Assembly: GCF_037327425.1 (NCBI RefSeq)
Contig: NZ_CP147846.1
Coordinates: forward strand, 682,001 to 746,000
Length of the DNA stretch: 64,000 nt
Origin: Rhodococcus sovatensis
GTDB taxonomy: Bacteria > Actinomycetota > Actinomycetes > Mycobacteriales > Mycobacteriaceae
Reading direction: 5' to 3'
The position numbers were made by a program, and so were the translations under genes. Position 1 is the stretch's first letter; the number at the start of each line of letters is the position of its first letter. Of this stretch, positions 8,595 through 16,689 are shown one piece after another. Below the pieces are notes generated by a model. That model was not told where the DNA came from. It saw nothing but the letters and a program-made list of their open reading frames with translations, and made no database searches.

Positions 8595-8722
8595 TTTAGT
8601 GGTCTCGGACATAGTGTCTCGTTCCTTCTGGGTTGTCGTCTTCCGCCCCTGGGGATAGCGTCTCTCGACACCCGCAGGTGGGAGTAGGGCACAGAGTCAC
8701 TTGCAGACGATCCGATCGACCC

Positions 8723-9673
8723 CTAACTACCGTCCGTGAACTGCTTCCGGTAGGCGGTGGGGGCGACCGCGAATGCCGACGTGAAGTTCTGTCGGAACGT
8801 CACTGCGCTACCGAAACCACATGCTGCAGAGATGTTCTCGATGCTCTGTGTTGTGGTCTCCAATAGTGTTCGTGCTTCGTTCAACCGCTGCTCGAGCACC
8901 CACCGAGCCGGGGTGGATCCGGTTGCAACTTGGAATTGTCGGATGAAATTGCGACGACTCATCCGTGCTCGGTCGGCGAGCCGCTCGATCGGCAACGGTT
9001 CGTGTAGCCGCCCGAGGGCCCATTGCACTACATCGGCAATGGCAGTGTCCTCCTCGGCCCTGGTCACGGGGCGTTCGATGTACTGCGCCTGGCCGCCTTC
9101 GCGGTGTGGAGCGACGACGAGGCTGCGGGCGACTCGGGTGGCTGCGGCTGATCCGAGGTGTTTGCGGACGATGTGCAGGCAGGAATCGATCGACGACGCC
9201 GTGCCCGCGGACGTCATGACATCACCGTGGTCGATGTAGAGCACGGATTCGTCCGAGTCGGTGTGCGCATTTCGTTCCCGGAGTTCGTCCATCTTGGTCC
9301 AGTGGGTGACGGCGGCCCGGCCCGAGAGCAAGCCGGTGTCGGCGATCGCGAACGAGCCGAGGCACAGCCCTGCGATCTCGGCGCCCCGCTGGTGCGCCGT
9401 GCGGAGTTGGGCGGCCAGGGCGTCGTCTATCGGCGGCAGAGCTACCGGCCACGATGGAACGATGACGATGTCGGCACTGTCGACGGTGCTCGGATCTGCG
9501 ATGTCGCCGAGCGTGTAGCCCTCCTCGGTTCGAATCGAGCCCGCACGGTCGGACCACAGCGTCGTTTCCCAATCCGGCGCCAGGCCGAGGCGGGTGACTT
9601 CGCCGAACACCATCAGCGGGGCGGCGAGGTGGAACATTGTGATGCCGTCGAATGCGTACAGCACGATCTTCAT
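8723..9673 (-). CDS. GlxA-family transcriptional regulator (DJ-1/PfpI plus AraC HTH)
   Basis: About 316 residues from the ATG at 9671-9673, which has GGGAG upstream; a longer reading from 9862 is not supported. The N-terminal DJ-1/PfpI-like domain contains AGLCLGSFAIADTGLLSG with the elbow Cys. The C-terminal AraC-type double HTH includes LADRARMSRRNFIRQF and ENISAACGFGSAVTFRQNF. It is divergent from the isochorismatase-family gene, a common pairing in which the regulator controls its neighbour. The effector ligand is unknown. Confidence 0.92.
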   Translation of the reverse strand: MKIVLYAFDGITMFHLAAPLMVFGEVTRLGLAPDWETTLWSDRAGSIRTEEGYTLGDIADPSTVDSADIVIVPSWPVALPPIDDALAAQLRTAHQRGAEIAGLCLGSFAIADTGLLSGRAAVTHWTKMDELRERNAHTDSDESVLYIDHGDVMTSAGTASSIDSCLHIVRKHLGSAAATRVARSLVVAPHREGGQAQYIERPVTRAEEDTAIADVVQWALGRLHEPLPIERLADRARMSRRNFIRQFQVATGSTPARWVLEQRLNEARTLLETTTQSIENISAACGFGSAVTFRQNFTSAFAVAPTAYRKQFTDGS

Positions 9674-9700
9674 GTCCGGCTCCCTCAGTGGCACGAAAAA

Positions 9701-9716
9701 GTGCATCCAGGTGCAC
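9701..9716. promoter_or_regulatory. Inverted repeat GTGCA-N6-TGCAC in the divergent promoter region
   Basis: Five-base perfect arms at 9701-9705 and 9712-9716 sit between the GlxA-type regulator and the isochorismatase-family gene, near the regulator start. This could be an autoregulatory operator; the arms are short. Confidence 0.35.
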
Positions 9717-9721
9717 TCGAG

Positions 9722-9740
9722 CGCGCCACTAGTTGGCGCA
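9722..9740. repeat. 19-bp near-palindrome also present at 6265-6283
   Basis: The 19 bases CGCGCCACTAGTTGGCGCA occur here, in the regulator/isochorismatase gap, and exactly again at 6265-6283 near the 5' end of the secreted Trp/His-rich protein gene. The core GCGCCA-N5-TGGCGC is an inverted repeat, so a shared protein-binding site is possible. Confidence 0.4.
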
Positions 9741-9840
9741 AATCCATCGAAAGTATGCATCCGTGCCACTCGTGGATGCAACCTTCGGAGGTGCACGATG
9801 GAATCCGAGCCGTTAGCCACTACGTTCAGGAGCGAACAAT

Positions 9841-10485
9841 ATGACCGCACCGCGCCGCGCACTCATCGTCATCGACGGTCAGCAGGAGTACTTCGAGGGA
9901 GTGCTGAAGATTCAGTACCCGCCTCGCACCGAGTCGCTGGCGAATATCGTCACTGCGCTCGAAGTCGCTGCTGCACAGGATCTTCCCGTCGCAATAGTGC
10001 AGCACGAGATGCCGGAAGGTTCTCCGGCGTTCGTGAAGGGTACTCCGACGTTCGACCTGCATCCGGATATCGAGGCGCAGCTCCAGCCGTCGTGGAAGCG
10101 CGTCGTGAAGCAGTACAGCAGCGTCTTCGCCGGCACCGACGTCGCAGACTGGTTGAAGTCCGAGAACGTCGACACCGTCACCATCGTGGGCTACATGACC
10201 AACAACTGTGATCTCGCGTCGAGCGCCGACGCCGAAGCGTTGGATCTGAATGTCGAGATCCTCTCCGACGCCACCGGCGCGATCAACCTGGCCAACGAGG
10301 CCGGAACGGTATCTGCCGAGCAACTGCACAAGGCGCTGATGGTGCTGTACCACTCCAATTTCGCCGCTGTAGCAACAACACCCGACTGGACCGAGGCCGT
10401 GAAGTCCGGCAGTGCTTTGCCATCGAACAATCTCGTCGTCTCGGCTGCGCAGGGTAACGAGGCTGTGGGCGCTCCGAGCGCGTAG
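9841..10485 (+). CDS. Isochorismatase-family cysteine hydrolase
   Basis: This 214-residue protein begins with the beta-strand ALIVIDGQQEYF carrying the catalytic Asp12. A Lys near residue 90 (KRVVKQYSSVFAGT) and Cys123 in VGYMTNNCDLAS complete the family triad. Relatives hydrolyse amides, N-carbamoyl compounds or isochorismate in the cytoplasm; the substrate is not evident. An AGGAG RBS precedes the ATG. It is transcribed divergently from the GlxA-type gene, which probably regulates it. Confidence 0.9.
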   Translation: MTAPRRALIVIDGQQEYFEGVLKIQYPPRTESLANIVTALEVAAAQDLPVAIVQHEMPEGSPAFVKGTPTFDLHPDIEAQLQPSWKRVVKQYSSVFAGTDVADWLKSENVDTVTIVGYMTNNCDLASSADAEALDLNVEILSDATGAINLANEAGTVSAEQLHKALMVLYHSNFAAVATTPDWTEAVKSGSALPSNNLVVSAAQGNEAVGAPSA

Positions 10486-10504
10486 GGCACAATACCGACC
10501 ATGA

Positions 10505-11425
10505 GTGGTGCGGTGTCGCGTGGTCGGTGATCTCGATACCCGGCTGCGCGACGCCGCGATGAACTGGCTGAAGATCCGAACCAACGACGGTTTGGAGTCG
10601 ATCAGCTCGACCGATCTGCTCGATTTCCGTTTCGACGGTGAGCCGTTTCGTCTGATGGATCCTCAGCGTGGCATCCGGAAGCCCAAGGAGCTGGCGGCTG
10701 CGTTGTCCATTCGGACGGTGTATCGCCCAGATGGCGCCAAGCGTCCGTACGAGGACGAGATGGGTGACGACGGCCTCCTGCGCTACAAGTGGCGAGGGGA
10801 GGATCTCGATCATCCAGAGAACCGTGCATTGCGGTCTGCGATGGAGTTGGAGTTGCCGCTGATCTGGTTCTTCGGTGTCGGTGTGGCCATGTATCAACCG
10901 ATCTTTCCGGTGTATCTGCTTGCGGAGGAACCGGAACGGCATCAGTTCGTCATCATTCCCGGTGCGATCAGGGGACTCGTCGACGTCACTTCTCCTGCAG
11001 AGAGCCAACTTCGACGCTACGTCATGGCTGAGAGCAAGCGTCGACTTCATCAGCCAGTGTTCCGGGCGACCGTGATGCGTGCATACGAAACGCGCTGCGC
11101 TGTCTGTTCTCTAGCGCACGGGCAATTGCTCGACGCCGCACACATCGTTCCGGACTCCGATGAAGCTGGAATCCCCACGGTGCGTAACGGTTTGGCGATG
11201 TGCAAAATCCATCACGCGGCCTACGACGCCCACATCATGGGGGTGTCCCCGGACTACATCGTCAAGATCCGGGCCGATCTGCTCGACGAAATCGATGGCC
11301 CGATGCTGCAGTATGGCCTCAAGGAACGTCACGATCAGAAGTTGATGGTGCTCCCGTCCGTCAGGGCTCAGCGTCCGGATCGGGATCTGTTGAGCATCAG
11401 CTACGAGCGGTTTCGCTCAGCGTAG
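10505..11425 (+). CDS. HNH endonuclease, restriction-type
   Basis: 306 residues from a GTG at 10505; an in-frame TGA just upstream blocks any longer start, so GTG 10505 or 10508 is used. The C-terminal HNH nuclease is clear: CAVC, then LLDAAHIVPDSD, VRNGLAMCKIHHAAYD (about residues 195-250). The N-terminal domain with LLRYKWRGEDLDHPENRALR and PLIWFFGVG is shared with many actinobacterial HNH proteins thought to recognise modified or foreign DNA. No methylase is adjacent, which suits a modification-dependent (type IV-like) enzyme. A decayed copy of its 5' end lies at 20836. Confidence 0.85.
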   Translation: MVRCRVVGDLDTRLRDAAMNWLKIRTNDGLESISSTDLLDFRFDGEPFRLMDPQRGIRKPKELAAALSIRTVYRPDGAKRPYEDEMGDDGLLRYKWRGEDLDHPENRALRSAMELELPLIWFFGVGVAMYQPIFPVYLLAEEPERHQFVIIPGAIRGLVDVTSPAESQLRRYVMAESKRRLHQPVFRATVMRAYETRCAVCSLAHGQLLDAAHIVPDSDEAGIPTVRNGLAMCKIHHAAYDAHIMGVSPDYIVKIRADLLDEIDGPMLQYGLKERHDQKLMVLPSVRAQRPDRDLLSISYERFRSA

Positions 11426-11698
11426 CGGTCGTACTGTCCAGTTGTGTCCGGCATCTCCGGAGGCGTAGTAGTCGATGATGCCGGCTTCCTTAGCAGCCTG
11501 GACCCAGTTCACTCCGAATGCCGAGGGCGTGGTTCGGCCGGAACGTGACGGCGCTGCCGAATCCGCATGTTGCGGCGATGTGTTCGACGCGAATGGCGAG
11601 AACGCGGCGCTCGGTTCGCGAGCGGCTCGGCCGCTAGTGGCGTGAAAAAGCGACCTTGGCGAACCCTCTGTAGTTTGCATGTCCGATCCCGACAGCCG
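11426..11698. other. Gene-poor stretch with a regulator remnant
   Basis: No intact gene is supported. An open minus-strand frame covers 11417-11680, but only a piece resembling the GlxA-type HTH (separate entry) is recognisable, and in another frame. Confidence 0.4.
11520..11600 (-). pseudogene. Fragment of a GlxA/AraC-type regulator C-terminus
   Basis: One minus-strand frame reads IAATCGFGSAVTFRPN, almost identical to the second HTH of the intact regulator at 8723-9673 (ISAACGFGSAVTFRQN). No upstream domain or start exists, so this is a remnant, possibly from a duplicated or recombined regulator gene. Confidence 0.6.
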
Positions 11699-12055
11699 TC
11701 AGCGCACAGAGAACGGGTTGTAGACCGCGAGCCCGCGGCTGCTACCAGCTGAGGAGCCCGTTGGGATGGATACGCTCTCGAGCATGTGCTCGGCGCCTGA
11801 GGGTGCAATCTGCCAGCAGGACCCCTGGCCATGAAAGCTGAAGCACCAGATCGGCTGGCTGGTTCCGTAGGGACTGAGGATCAGCGGGTCCTGGCTCCGT
11901 GCTCCGTATGCAGTCGGGTCGAACACACTGACGTAGTGCTCGGTGCTTTCGGTGGTGAAGATATTGTCGTAGATGTCGTCCGCCGACGCGGGTGCAACCC
12001 CGACCGCGGAGATGCCGATCGCAAGTGCAGAGGCGGCAAGAATCTTCTTCAACAT
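11699..12055 (-). CDS. Small secreted protein of unknown function
   Basis: 118 residues from ATG 12053-12055, preceded by GGAG. A Sec signal (MLKKILAASALAIGISAVG) ends at a likely ASA-DD cleavage site near residue 25. The mature chain has two Cys (IWCFSF and SCWQIA) that could form a disulfide. Actinobacteria secrete many such short proteins and I cannot name the family. Confidence 0.7.
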   Translation of the reverse strand: MLKKILAASALAIGISAVGVAPASADDIYDNIFTTESTEHYVSVFDPTAYGARSQDPLILSPYGTSQPIWCFSFHGQGSCWQIAPSGAEHMLESVSIPTGSSAGSSRGLAVYNPFSVR

Positions 12056-12142
12056 CGAAGCTCCGATCATCGTGGGATGTAGTCCTGTAGGCGATGCATC
12101 GGCTGCACAGAACCAGGCGTTACTCCAACGGCATTCAGGGAT

Positions 12143-12343
12143 TCAATCAACCGCGGTCATCACGATTCCGGTTACGTCGGGAGTGAAGTCGACGTCGAAC
12201 AGGTACGCAATCGGCTGGCCTCCCACTGGCGCAGGCAGATTGAGTAGAGCATCTTTGCCCACCCATCTAGGTGACCAGCGGCTTGCCTGTGCGAACTTGC
12301 CGGACGAACTCTGTGGGCCATACGTGGCGACTGCGTGGCTCAC
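12143..12343 (-). CDS. Hypothetical 66-residue protein coupled to an immunity gene
   Basis: Starts at a GTG whose bases overlap the TGA of the colicin-immunity-like gene upstream, so translational coupling is likely. The short chain contains LLNLPAPVGGQPIAYLFDVDF. I recognise no family. It may be a truncated remnant of a longer immunity-locus protein, since it ends abruptly. Confidence 0.45.
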   Translation of the reverse strand: MSHAVATYGPQSSSGKFAQASRWSPRWVGKDALLNLPAPVGGQPIAYLFDVDFTPDVTGIVMTAVD

Positions 12344-12642
12344 TTCTCGATATTGCCGCGTCCGTTCGGCAGCCGAAGTAACTCGCGGAGTGCTTCACGA
12401 GCGGAATTTCGGAGGCTGTGCTCGTTGGAATCGCGGGGATTCTGGAGATTCTGATACGCGAAGTTGTCGACTTCGCAGAACAAGAAATGCAGTGGTTTGG
12501 TAACTCGCGGATCCAGTGATCCTGGGTTCTCGTTCAACAGCTCGACAAATCGAGTTTCGAACTCGTGCGCGGAGATTCGCATCTCGACGAAGTCCTGAAG
12601 AAGCGATGTGAAGGCCGCGCTCTGCGTTGCTGGGGTGTCCAT
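12340..12642 (-). CDS. Colicin-D-type immunity domain protein
   Basis: 100 residues from ATG 12640-12642 with GGAG upstream. The pattern FTSLLQDFVEMRISAHEFET, then HFLFCEVDNFAYQ and NSAREALRELLRL, matches the helical bundle of bacterial self-protective colicin-like immunity proteins, which block tRNase toxins of the colicin D type. The same domain forms the N-terminus of the 21653-22546 protein. No tRNase toxin is visible next to it, so it may be an orphan immunity gene or protect against kin-delivered toxins. Confidence 0.7.
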   Translation of the reverse strand: MDTPATQSAAFTSLLQDFVEMRISAHEFETRFVELLNENPGSLDPRVTKPLHFLFCEVDNFAYQNLQNPRDSNEHSLRNSAREALRELLRLPNGRGNIEK

Positions 12643-12835
12643 GGTTGTACTCCTGCCGTTCACTGCCGTCAGTGATGTGGATGGGCGACAGTCGATTAGG
12701 CTCCCGGCGTCATTGCCGAAAGCCCGCGCGTCGCGCCGACCGAATGAAGCTGTCATTAGGTTTTGACGCGCGTGCCGCCCGATCGGTTCCCGGCTGTCGC
12801 ACAGGCGTTGTCGGCAGTGCCCGGGGTTCCCTGCT

Positions 12836-13609
12836 TCAGAACAGAGTCGGAGCAGAAAAGCTGCCGTCACGGGCTTGGTGGAGTCGGGCACTCCAGCGCT
12901 GTACGAGCCACATTTCGACCAGTTCGGGTCTGGTGCCGATCTCGTTCGACCAGCCAGTGAGCAGTTCGACGTAGCGGTCGTAGCGGCGGCGAGTGAATCC
13001 GGTGACAGCTGGATCTTCCAGCCAGCCCTCGTGGATGAGCGTGGAGACGCCGAATTGGTCGATCAATTGCGCTGGCCCGCCCTCTACTGATGCTTTCACG
13101 GCCCATAGGAAGGTGGCCATCAAAGCCACGCCGACGCCTGGAGCGTCCGGCCAGCCGGACCAGGACCCGTCGGGGAAGTCCGGGACCACCCTGTTGCGTA
13201 TGCAACTGTCGAGGACGGCCAGGGTCTTGGCGAATGGGTTCTCGTCCGGGTGTCGAAGGTGCGGGTTGCTGACGTCGGGAAACCGTCGCATTGCCTTGCG
13301 GTGGCGGTGACTTCCTTGCCACGCGGCGCAGAGAAACAGCAGGCCAAGGGATGGGTGTTCGCCCGCGGTGAGTTCGGTGCCGACTCGAAGGTCGTTGCGC
13401 TGCACGATGGCTGTGCCTTCGGTGACGATCTTTCCGTCGAGGTTGCGTCCCCGAAGTCGGATGTCGTGCCCAGCTCGGCGAAGGTGATCGTTCCACCACT
13501 CGAGGTCTACTGCTACTCCGTCGTCGAGCACGTTCAGGTCGTAGGAGCGCAGCTGGCACCACTGCACGCATGCCGTCGGTGGGGTGAATCCCTCGTCGAG
13601 TCGTGACAT
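12836..13609 (-). CDS. Hypothetical protein, possible DNA-glycosylase-like (OGG) fold
   Basis: This 257-residue protein has no certain family. The C-terminal half (ALMATFLWAVKASVEGG, then YDRYVELLTGW and PELVEMWLVQRW) resembles the C-terminal layout of proteins annotated as OGG-fold DNA glycosylase-like, also seen at 46438-47088. That resemblance is pattern-based and weak. The N-terminal part is rich in charged residues. It is convergent with no neighbour and ends before the immunity gene region. Confidence 0.55.
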   Translation of the reverse strand: MSRLDEGFTPPTACVQWCQLRSYDLNVLDDGVAVDLEWWNDHLRRAGHDIRLRGRNLDGKIVTEGTAIVQRNDLRVGTELTAGEHPSLGLLFLCAAWQGSHRHRKAMRRFPDVSNPHLRHPDENPFAKTLAVLDSCIRNRVVPDFPDGSWSGWPDAPGVGVALMATFLWAVKASVEGGPAQLIDQFGVSTLIHEGWLEDPAVTGFTRRRYDRYVELLTGWSNEIGTRPELVEMWLVQRWSARLHQARDGSFSAPTLF

Positions 13610-13825
13610 GCCGACATCTTGGCAGCAGCTACCGACACGAAAGGTCGATCGAGACCCGTCATAGTCGATCTGACGCGCAGGCGATCGACTCCCGCGTCGG
13701 CGTGAGGCGAGAACTGCTCCCTGTCTGATAGTTATGGCAAACTACCCACTTGATAGAGCCAGTGACCGGTCATTTCGTTGATAGACGAGCAAAGCGGTGA
13801 AGTAACTCTTGGGGGAGAGTGTCTT

Positions 13826-14137
13826 GTGGGGGAATTGCTAGGAGCCGATCTCGACGAGCTCAGGACGTTGGGAGCGCAGCTGCGCGCCACAGCGAACGAG
13901 CTTGCAGACGTCGTCGTGCCCGCCAGGACCAGCATTGCAGCGGTCGTGATGCCGGATGCAGGCATCGACGACGTGATGGGCAGGATTTCGACGACGCTCG
14001 AAACCACTGCTGCGAAGCACAGCACGGCCGTTCAGATGCTGGCTGACGGTGCTACTTCGTCCGCAGCCACGTACGAAGCCGTCGAAGACGCGTTCAGCAG
14101 ACAACTGAGCGCGCTGACCGAAGGACTGGGGCGGTGA
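13826..14137 (+). CDS. EspC-like (type VII secretion-associated) small helical protein
   Basis: 103 residues from GTG 13826, chosen because a GGGGGAGAG tract lies upstream. It is an all-helical protein with LGADLDELRTLGAQLRATAN, and a YxxxE secretion-type motif (Tyr83 to Glu87) near the C-terminus. These features fit ESX-secreted EspC/DUF2580 proteins that pair with WXG-type partners. Its stop overlaps the next start by four bases (ATGA-type coupling), supporting a heterodimeric partner role for the 851-residue protein. Confidence 0.78.
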   Translation: MGELLGADLDELRTLGAQLRATANELADVVVPARTSIAAVVMPDAGIDDVMGRISTTLETTAAKHSTAVQMLADGATSSAATYEAVEDAFSRQLSALTEGLGR

Positions 14138-16689
14138 CGACCCCAACGATTCCGCAGGTCGAGTCCTGGAATCCTCGGACGTTGGCGACGGCGGGAAGCG
14201 CGATCAAAACGGCGGGGATTGCGCTCACTGATCGTCTGGCGGAGGTGGATCTCGCGGTCGACAGGAGTGCGCGGACCTGGAAAGGGGACGCCAGCGCTGC
14301 CGCGTCGATGCGTGCGGTGTCGGAGGTGCTCACCGCAACCGCGTCGAAACGAGCGGCGGATACCGTCGGGGACGCATTGATCACTCAGGGCGAGAAGATC
14401 GACGCGTACCGCGCCGCGATTCTGAGCACTCGCGACGCGGCTGTACATCTCAATGGCATGTCGGTCGCACCGGATGGCACCGTCACGAGCCCAACCGTTC
14501 CCGGCGCAGACGATGATGCTCTTCGACCGATCCTGCAAGGCCGACTCGATCGACAAGCAACAGATTTCCAGGCCAGTCTGAAAGAGAATCTGGCTCTGTG
14601 CGGATCCGCGCTGACAACCTTGAGGACGAAGGTCGACGGTGGGCTGGCCGACCTCGAGGAGCACGGTGGTCCCGGCGGTGCCGGCCTCGGGGCAGTTCTG
14701 TCGGGCGAAGACGGCAAGGTGGTCGGTGCCCAGATTCGCGATGCCGTCGACGGTGGCGAGCCGATCCCCGCCGATGTTCTGAGCGATCTCACCGAAGACC
14801 TCTTGGCCACCGGTTTGGAGCCTGCGCAGCTTCAGGCTTACCTCAATGGCGGAACGGCAACGATCCCAGCGAGCACTCAGCAATACCTGAAGGAGTTCTA
14901 CAACTCGGCGGGCGTCGACGGATTCACCACTGCCAGCCAACAGTTGCAGTCTCAAGGCCCGGCGGGGCAACAGGCCGCGGCATCACTTGCCAACGGTGTC
15001 ATGGTTCTGTCCAACGAGAACGTAGGTACCGGACGCGATGCCGATGGCAGCCTCACCGGAGCAGGCAGTTACGAACACTTGCCTCAGGACATGCGCGACC
15101 TCATCGCGACTCGTCCAAGCCTCGGTCTCGACGGCCTGGACAGCAACGTGCTGACCTATCCCGGAGACGGCCCGAGCGTGGACGACCACAAGGACTTCGT
15201 CGAGGGGCAGACAAAGCTGTTCGACGCGATGTCGTTGGCGGAGGCGGGCAGCGAGCCCGGGGCCAAGATGTCGACCGAGCTGATTCGACAGGGCATGCAT
15301 GCGGCGTCGATCGAAGCGCACGGGGGAGCGTTGCCGTTCAGTGATGTGCCGCTCGATAACTCGAGCCACGTGGAGAACCTCGAGAAGGCGATCGAGCTCG
15401 GCTCCCGCAACACGGACGGCGCGCACGCAATTCTCACCGGCGAAGGCGGGCCGGACGTGCTTGGATCCGGATACCACGCAGACACCGCAGTGATGCCGTT
15501 GTTGCAGCGCGACGACGGGACGGCGATGGCGTCGCTGACGGATTGGATTGCGCGAGATGCACATACGACCTTCCCCGAAGGAACGCCCGAGTACGAGGAC
15601 TCGGTGCGGGCGGGGTCTGCTGCTCGCGGCTTGGCCGAGATCATGGCTTCAACCGAATCGTCAGATGGAACGAACAATTACACGACTCTTCTCTCCGGTG
15701 AAGGGAAGATCGGGGAGGGTACTGCGAGTCAGGTCGCCGAGGCCCTCGCGCCATACGTCGGTGACATGACCGGTATGACCCGTGATCTCACGCAGACCAA
15801 TGGATTCGGCGAGTTCGGTGGCGCGAAGGATTACATCGGCGGTCCTGTTGAGCCACTTCGAGTTTTCACTGTTCTCGACTCCGAAGAGCAGGCCAGTCAG
15901 ATCATCAACGGCACGGCTCTTGCCGAAAGTCAACGGATGGATCGACTCTTTGCGACAACCGGTTACACCGAGCTTGGCGATCAGGCCTACCGCTTGCAGT
16001 GGCTCGTCGATCATGGTCTCAGTACTGAGATGGACCAGCGTGTGCAAGATGGACTCGACAAGCAGGAAGCGGCCGACGCGCGGAACTCGAAGTTCACCGC
16101 AGCGTGGACGGCGGGACAAATCGTGGCTGGGGGAATGGGTCCGGGTGGGATTGCCGTCGCAGCTGGGTCCGAATTCTTGAAGCCCTACGTTCTCAGTGTG
16201 GATGATCTCGAAACACCGCTGAGCCGCGAGATCACGCTCGATGACTCGGCCTTCGGTTTCGACAGCGGGAATGGTGAGTATGTGTCCAGTGATTGGGGGA
16301 GTGCAGGTTTCAGAACGCACAATGTTCTCGATGCACTTGTAAACACTGGAGAGGTCGGCATCAACGATGTTCCAGCGGTGTACAAGAACGACGACGGCAC
16401 TGCATTGCTTCCATACTCTGAAGCAAGAAATAAGTATGTGAACGAGGACGACATGCTCCAACGCGCGAGGGCCGCTGACGCAATCTCTCAGATAATTGCG
16501 CATGCCGGAGTGTCGAACCTGGACGAGTATGCGCGCAACGCGACCGGGGATGAGCAGCGGGATGTGTTGGCCGCGGCGATTCGACCTGATGGGAACAACC
16601 CAAACAGCGAAGCAATTCTGGACTGGCTGGCAAGCGATGAATCAGCTCGTGACTCGAGAAACACGTGGCGAGTGGAGATGTACGGATGA
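14134..16689 (+). CDS. Large WXG-type ESX effector candidate (851 residues)
   Basis: The N-terminal helical hairpin carries a WXG motif (Trp49-Lys-Gly51) as in ESX substrates. A long alanine/glycine-rich central region follows, with repeated helical segments, and a C-terminal part ends in WRVEMYG. Relatives in Rhodococcus and Mycobacterium are large proteins next to EspC-like genes. No enzymatic motif is obvious, so toxin, cell-wall or structural roles remain open. It is the second gene in an operon with an EspC-like partner upstream and a lipoprotein directly downstream, overlapping at ATGA. Confidence 0.78.
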   Translation: MTTPTIPQVESWNPRTLATAGSAIKTAGIALTDRLAEVDLAVDRSARTWKGDASAAASMRAVSEVLTATASKRAADTVGDALITQGEKIDAYRAAILSTRDAAVHLNGMSVAPDGTVTSPTVPGADDDALRPILQGRLDRQATDFQASLKENLALCGSALTTLRTKVDGGLADLEEHGGPGGAGLGAVLSGEDGKVVGAQIRDAVDGGEPIPADVLSDLTEDLLATGLEPAQLQAYLNGGTATIPASTQQYLKEFYNSAGVDGFTTASQQLQSQGPAGQQAAASLANGVMVLSNENVGTGRDADGSLTGAGSYEHLPQDMRDLIATRPSLGLDGLDSNVLTYPGDGPSVDDHKDFVEGQTKLFDAMSLAEAGSEPGAKMSTELIRQGMHAASIEAHGGALPFSDVPLDNSSHVENLEKAIELGSRNTDGAHAILTGEGGPDVLGSGYHADTAVMPLLQRDDGTAMASLTDWIARDAHTTFPEGTPEYEDSVRAGSAARGLAEIMASTESSDGTNNYTTLLSGEGKIGEGTASQVAEALAPYVGDMTGMTRDLTQTNGFGEFGGAKDYIGGPVEPLRVFTVLDSEEQASQIINGTALAESQRMDRLFATTGYTELGDQAYRLQWLVDHGLSTEMDQRVQDGLDKQEAADARNSKFTAAWTAGQIVAGGMGPGGIAVAAGSEFLKPYVLSVDDLETPLSREITLDDSAFGFDSGNGEYVSSDWGSAGFRTHNVLDALVNTGEVGINDVPAVYKNDDGTALLPYSEARNKYVNEDDMLQRARAADAISQIIAHAGVSNLDEYARNATGDEQRDVLAAAIRPDGNNPNSEAILDWLASDESARDSRNTWRVEMYG

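Larger units (their letters stand above)
6704..8612 (-). pseudogene. Small membrane protein gene split by an IS1380-family element
   Basis: Removing the element and one copy of its 5-bp duplication rejoins one open frame of 64 codons. It starts at ATG 8610-8612 with an AAGGAA RBS and ends at TGA 6704-6706. The first six codons lie on the right of the IS and the rest on the left. The restored protein has a polar N-terminus (MSETTKTRSTPGTGGEAV) then a hydrophobic body (GGIGSLIFWWQAAEGF, SFVWPAFLVYQAL), resembling small actinobacterial membrane proteins of unknown function. The left part could still be translated as 47 residues from GTG 6845-6847, which has GGAGGAG five bases upstream, but it has lost its native promoter. 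Confidence 0.75.
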
